Assembly: GCA_030442055.1 (NCBI GenBank)
Contig: JAUJEB010000001.1
Coordinates: 124,001-188,000, forward strand
Length of the DNA: 64,000 nt
DNA from: Agaribacillus aureus
Lineage (GTDB): Bacteria; Bacteroidota; Bacteroidia; Cytophagales; Cyclobacteriaceae
Direction of reading: 5' to 3'
Part shown: in pieces, positions 63,387 to 64,000 of the stretch
Layout of the letters: each line of letters opens with the position of its first letter
How positions within the stretch are numbered: the stretch's first letter is position 1
Translations under genes and position numbers: made by a program
The notes under the pieces: generated by a model
Told to the model about the DNA's origin: nothing
The model's database searches: none
The model's input: the letters and a program-made list of their open reading frames with translations, nothing else

Positions 63387-64000
63387 ATGAAACCTACAAC
63401 CCTTGTTTTATCTATACTTTTTATGGGACTTACCTTTACGGATTGTTTGCGGGCCCAGTCTTTAAAAAAGGAGGGCACAAAAAATGCGACATTCCAATCA
63501 AAACAAATCGACAGCCTTTTGGCAGAATGGGATAGTCAGGAAAAACCTGGCGCTTCGGTTGCTGTGGTCCATAAAGGCGAGATTGTTTACAAAAAGGGCT
63601 ACGGAAGTGCCAACCTGGAATATGGAATTCCAAATACCCCTGCTACCATATTTCACATCGCCTCAGTATCAAAACAGTTTACGGCTTTCTCCATATTATT
63701 GCTGCAAGAAGCAGGTAAGTTATCCCTTGACGACGATATAAGGAAATACATTCCGGAGGTGCCTGATTTTGGAAAAACCATCACATTGCGACATCTGGCC
63801 AACCACACCAGCGGTTTGAGAGATCAATGGAACCTACTGGCTATGGCGGGATGGCGCCTCGATGACGTCATTACAAAAGAGCATGTACTCCAGGTCGTCA
63901 GCAAACAGCGGGAGCTCAATTTCGATCCGGGTGAGGAGTTTGTGTATTGCAACACGGGGTTTACACTCCTGGCAGAAGTTGTTTCCCGGGTTTCCGGAAA
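63387..64000 (+). CDS. Secreted serine hydrolase (beta-lactamase family), 3' end outside window
   Basis: 204 codons visible before the window ends. ATG 63387 gives a signal peptide (MKPTTLVLSILFMGLTF ... ); the frame is open back to ATG 63195, but the extra residues are not signal-like. The PF00144 motifs are SVSKQFT (SxxK, about 97-100) and YCNTGF (about 187-189, the YxN motif). Preceding blocks GASVAVVHKGEIVYKKGYGSAN and LRHLANHTSGLRD are typical. Substrate unknown. A -7-like TATATTTG lies at 63171-63178. Confidence 0.85.
   Translation, partial: MKPTTLVLSILFMGLTFTDCLRAQSLKKEGTKNATFQSKQIDSLLAEWDSQEKPGASVAVVHKGEIVYKKGYGSANLEYGIPNTPATIFHIASVSKQFTAFSILLLQEAGKLSLDDDIRKYIPEVPDFGKTITLRHLANHTSGLRDQWNLLAMAGWRLDDVITKEHVLQVVSKQRELNFDPGEEFVYCNTGFTLLAEVVSRVSG

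Overview
The window looks like the chromosome of a free-living, probably marine member of the Bacteroidota (Cytophagales / Fulvivirga-like). The evidence is a short primary sigma factor of the Bacteroidota type, promoters with the Bacteroidota -7 element TAnnTTTG, several secreted proteins with carboxypeptidase-like regulatory (CarboxypepD_reg) domains, bacillithiol synthesis (BshB1), lipoproteins, and a GH117-like glycosidase of the type used on red-algal galactans. No rRNA, transposase, integrase or CRISPR array is visible. Two tRNAs are present: Thr-UGU and Met-CAU.

Layout. (1) 1-6.9 kb: AT-rich accessory island against the 3' end of tRNA-Thr. It holds a translationally coupled pair of small unknown genes, an XRE regulator with a perfect palindromic operator, a 1000-aa TOTE-type primase-helicase, an orphan lipoprotein and an orphan cytosolic protein. 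A dense GTTTAC array lies at its left end. (2) 7-22.6 kb: core block, mostly minus strand: DUF349 protein, YqgE, MiaE, (plus strand) PdxH and a glycosyltransferase, BshB1, M23 peptidase, TrxB, the primary sigma factor, Pnp, RpsO, an LptF/G permease, a START-like protein and tRNA-Met. (3) 22.6-33.7 kb: AT-rich mosaic with an FtsX-like ABC permease, an amidohydrolase lipoprotein, a beta-barrel protein, a serine-hydrolase lipoprotein, a DUF6624-like protein, a Crp regulator and an outer-membrane barrel. These are separated by three copies of an undescribed repeat (tRNA-3'-end-like block followed by a hairpin) and by several attC-like palindromes. (4) 33.7-45.5 kb: small-molecule and detoxification genes with clear gene decay: AraC plus three alpha/beta hydrolases (two with a Cys nucleophile), a GyrI-like protein, an ArsR-SRPBCC-DoxX-YdeI operon, an enolase-superfamily N-terminal fragment, an aldo/keto reductase, and a lar (nickel-pincer cofactor) locus in which a deletion has joined the start of larE to the tail of larB while larC stays intact. 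(5) 45.5-64 kb: TetR-AarF pair, KatG (GC-rich, probably imported), a Fur-family repressor facing a DUF2938 gene across a perfect 7-5-7 operator, a GH117-like enzyme, a thioredoxin / ECF sigma / membrane-protein operon, DoxX, a large S41 peptidase, a TPR-PP2C phosphatase, a YCF48-like lipoprotein, MscS and the start of a secreted serine hydrolase.

Functional links: pnp and rpsO are adjacent as in many bacteria. trxB, bshB1, katG, the Fur-family gene, the thioredoxin and DoxX form a scattered thiol/oxidative-stress theme. The best candidates for something undescribed are the tRNA-like repeat and cassette-like structure at 25.9-33.6 kb, the GTTTAC array beside the primase-helicase island, and the larE'-'larB deletion.
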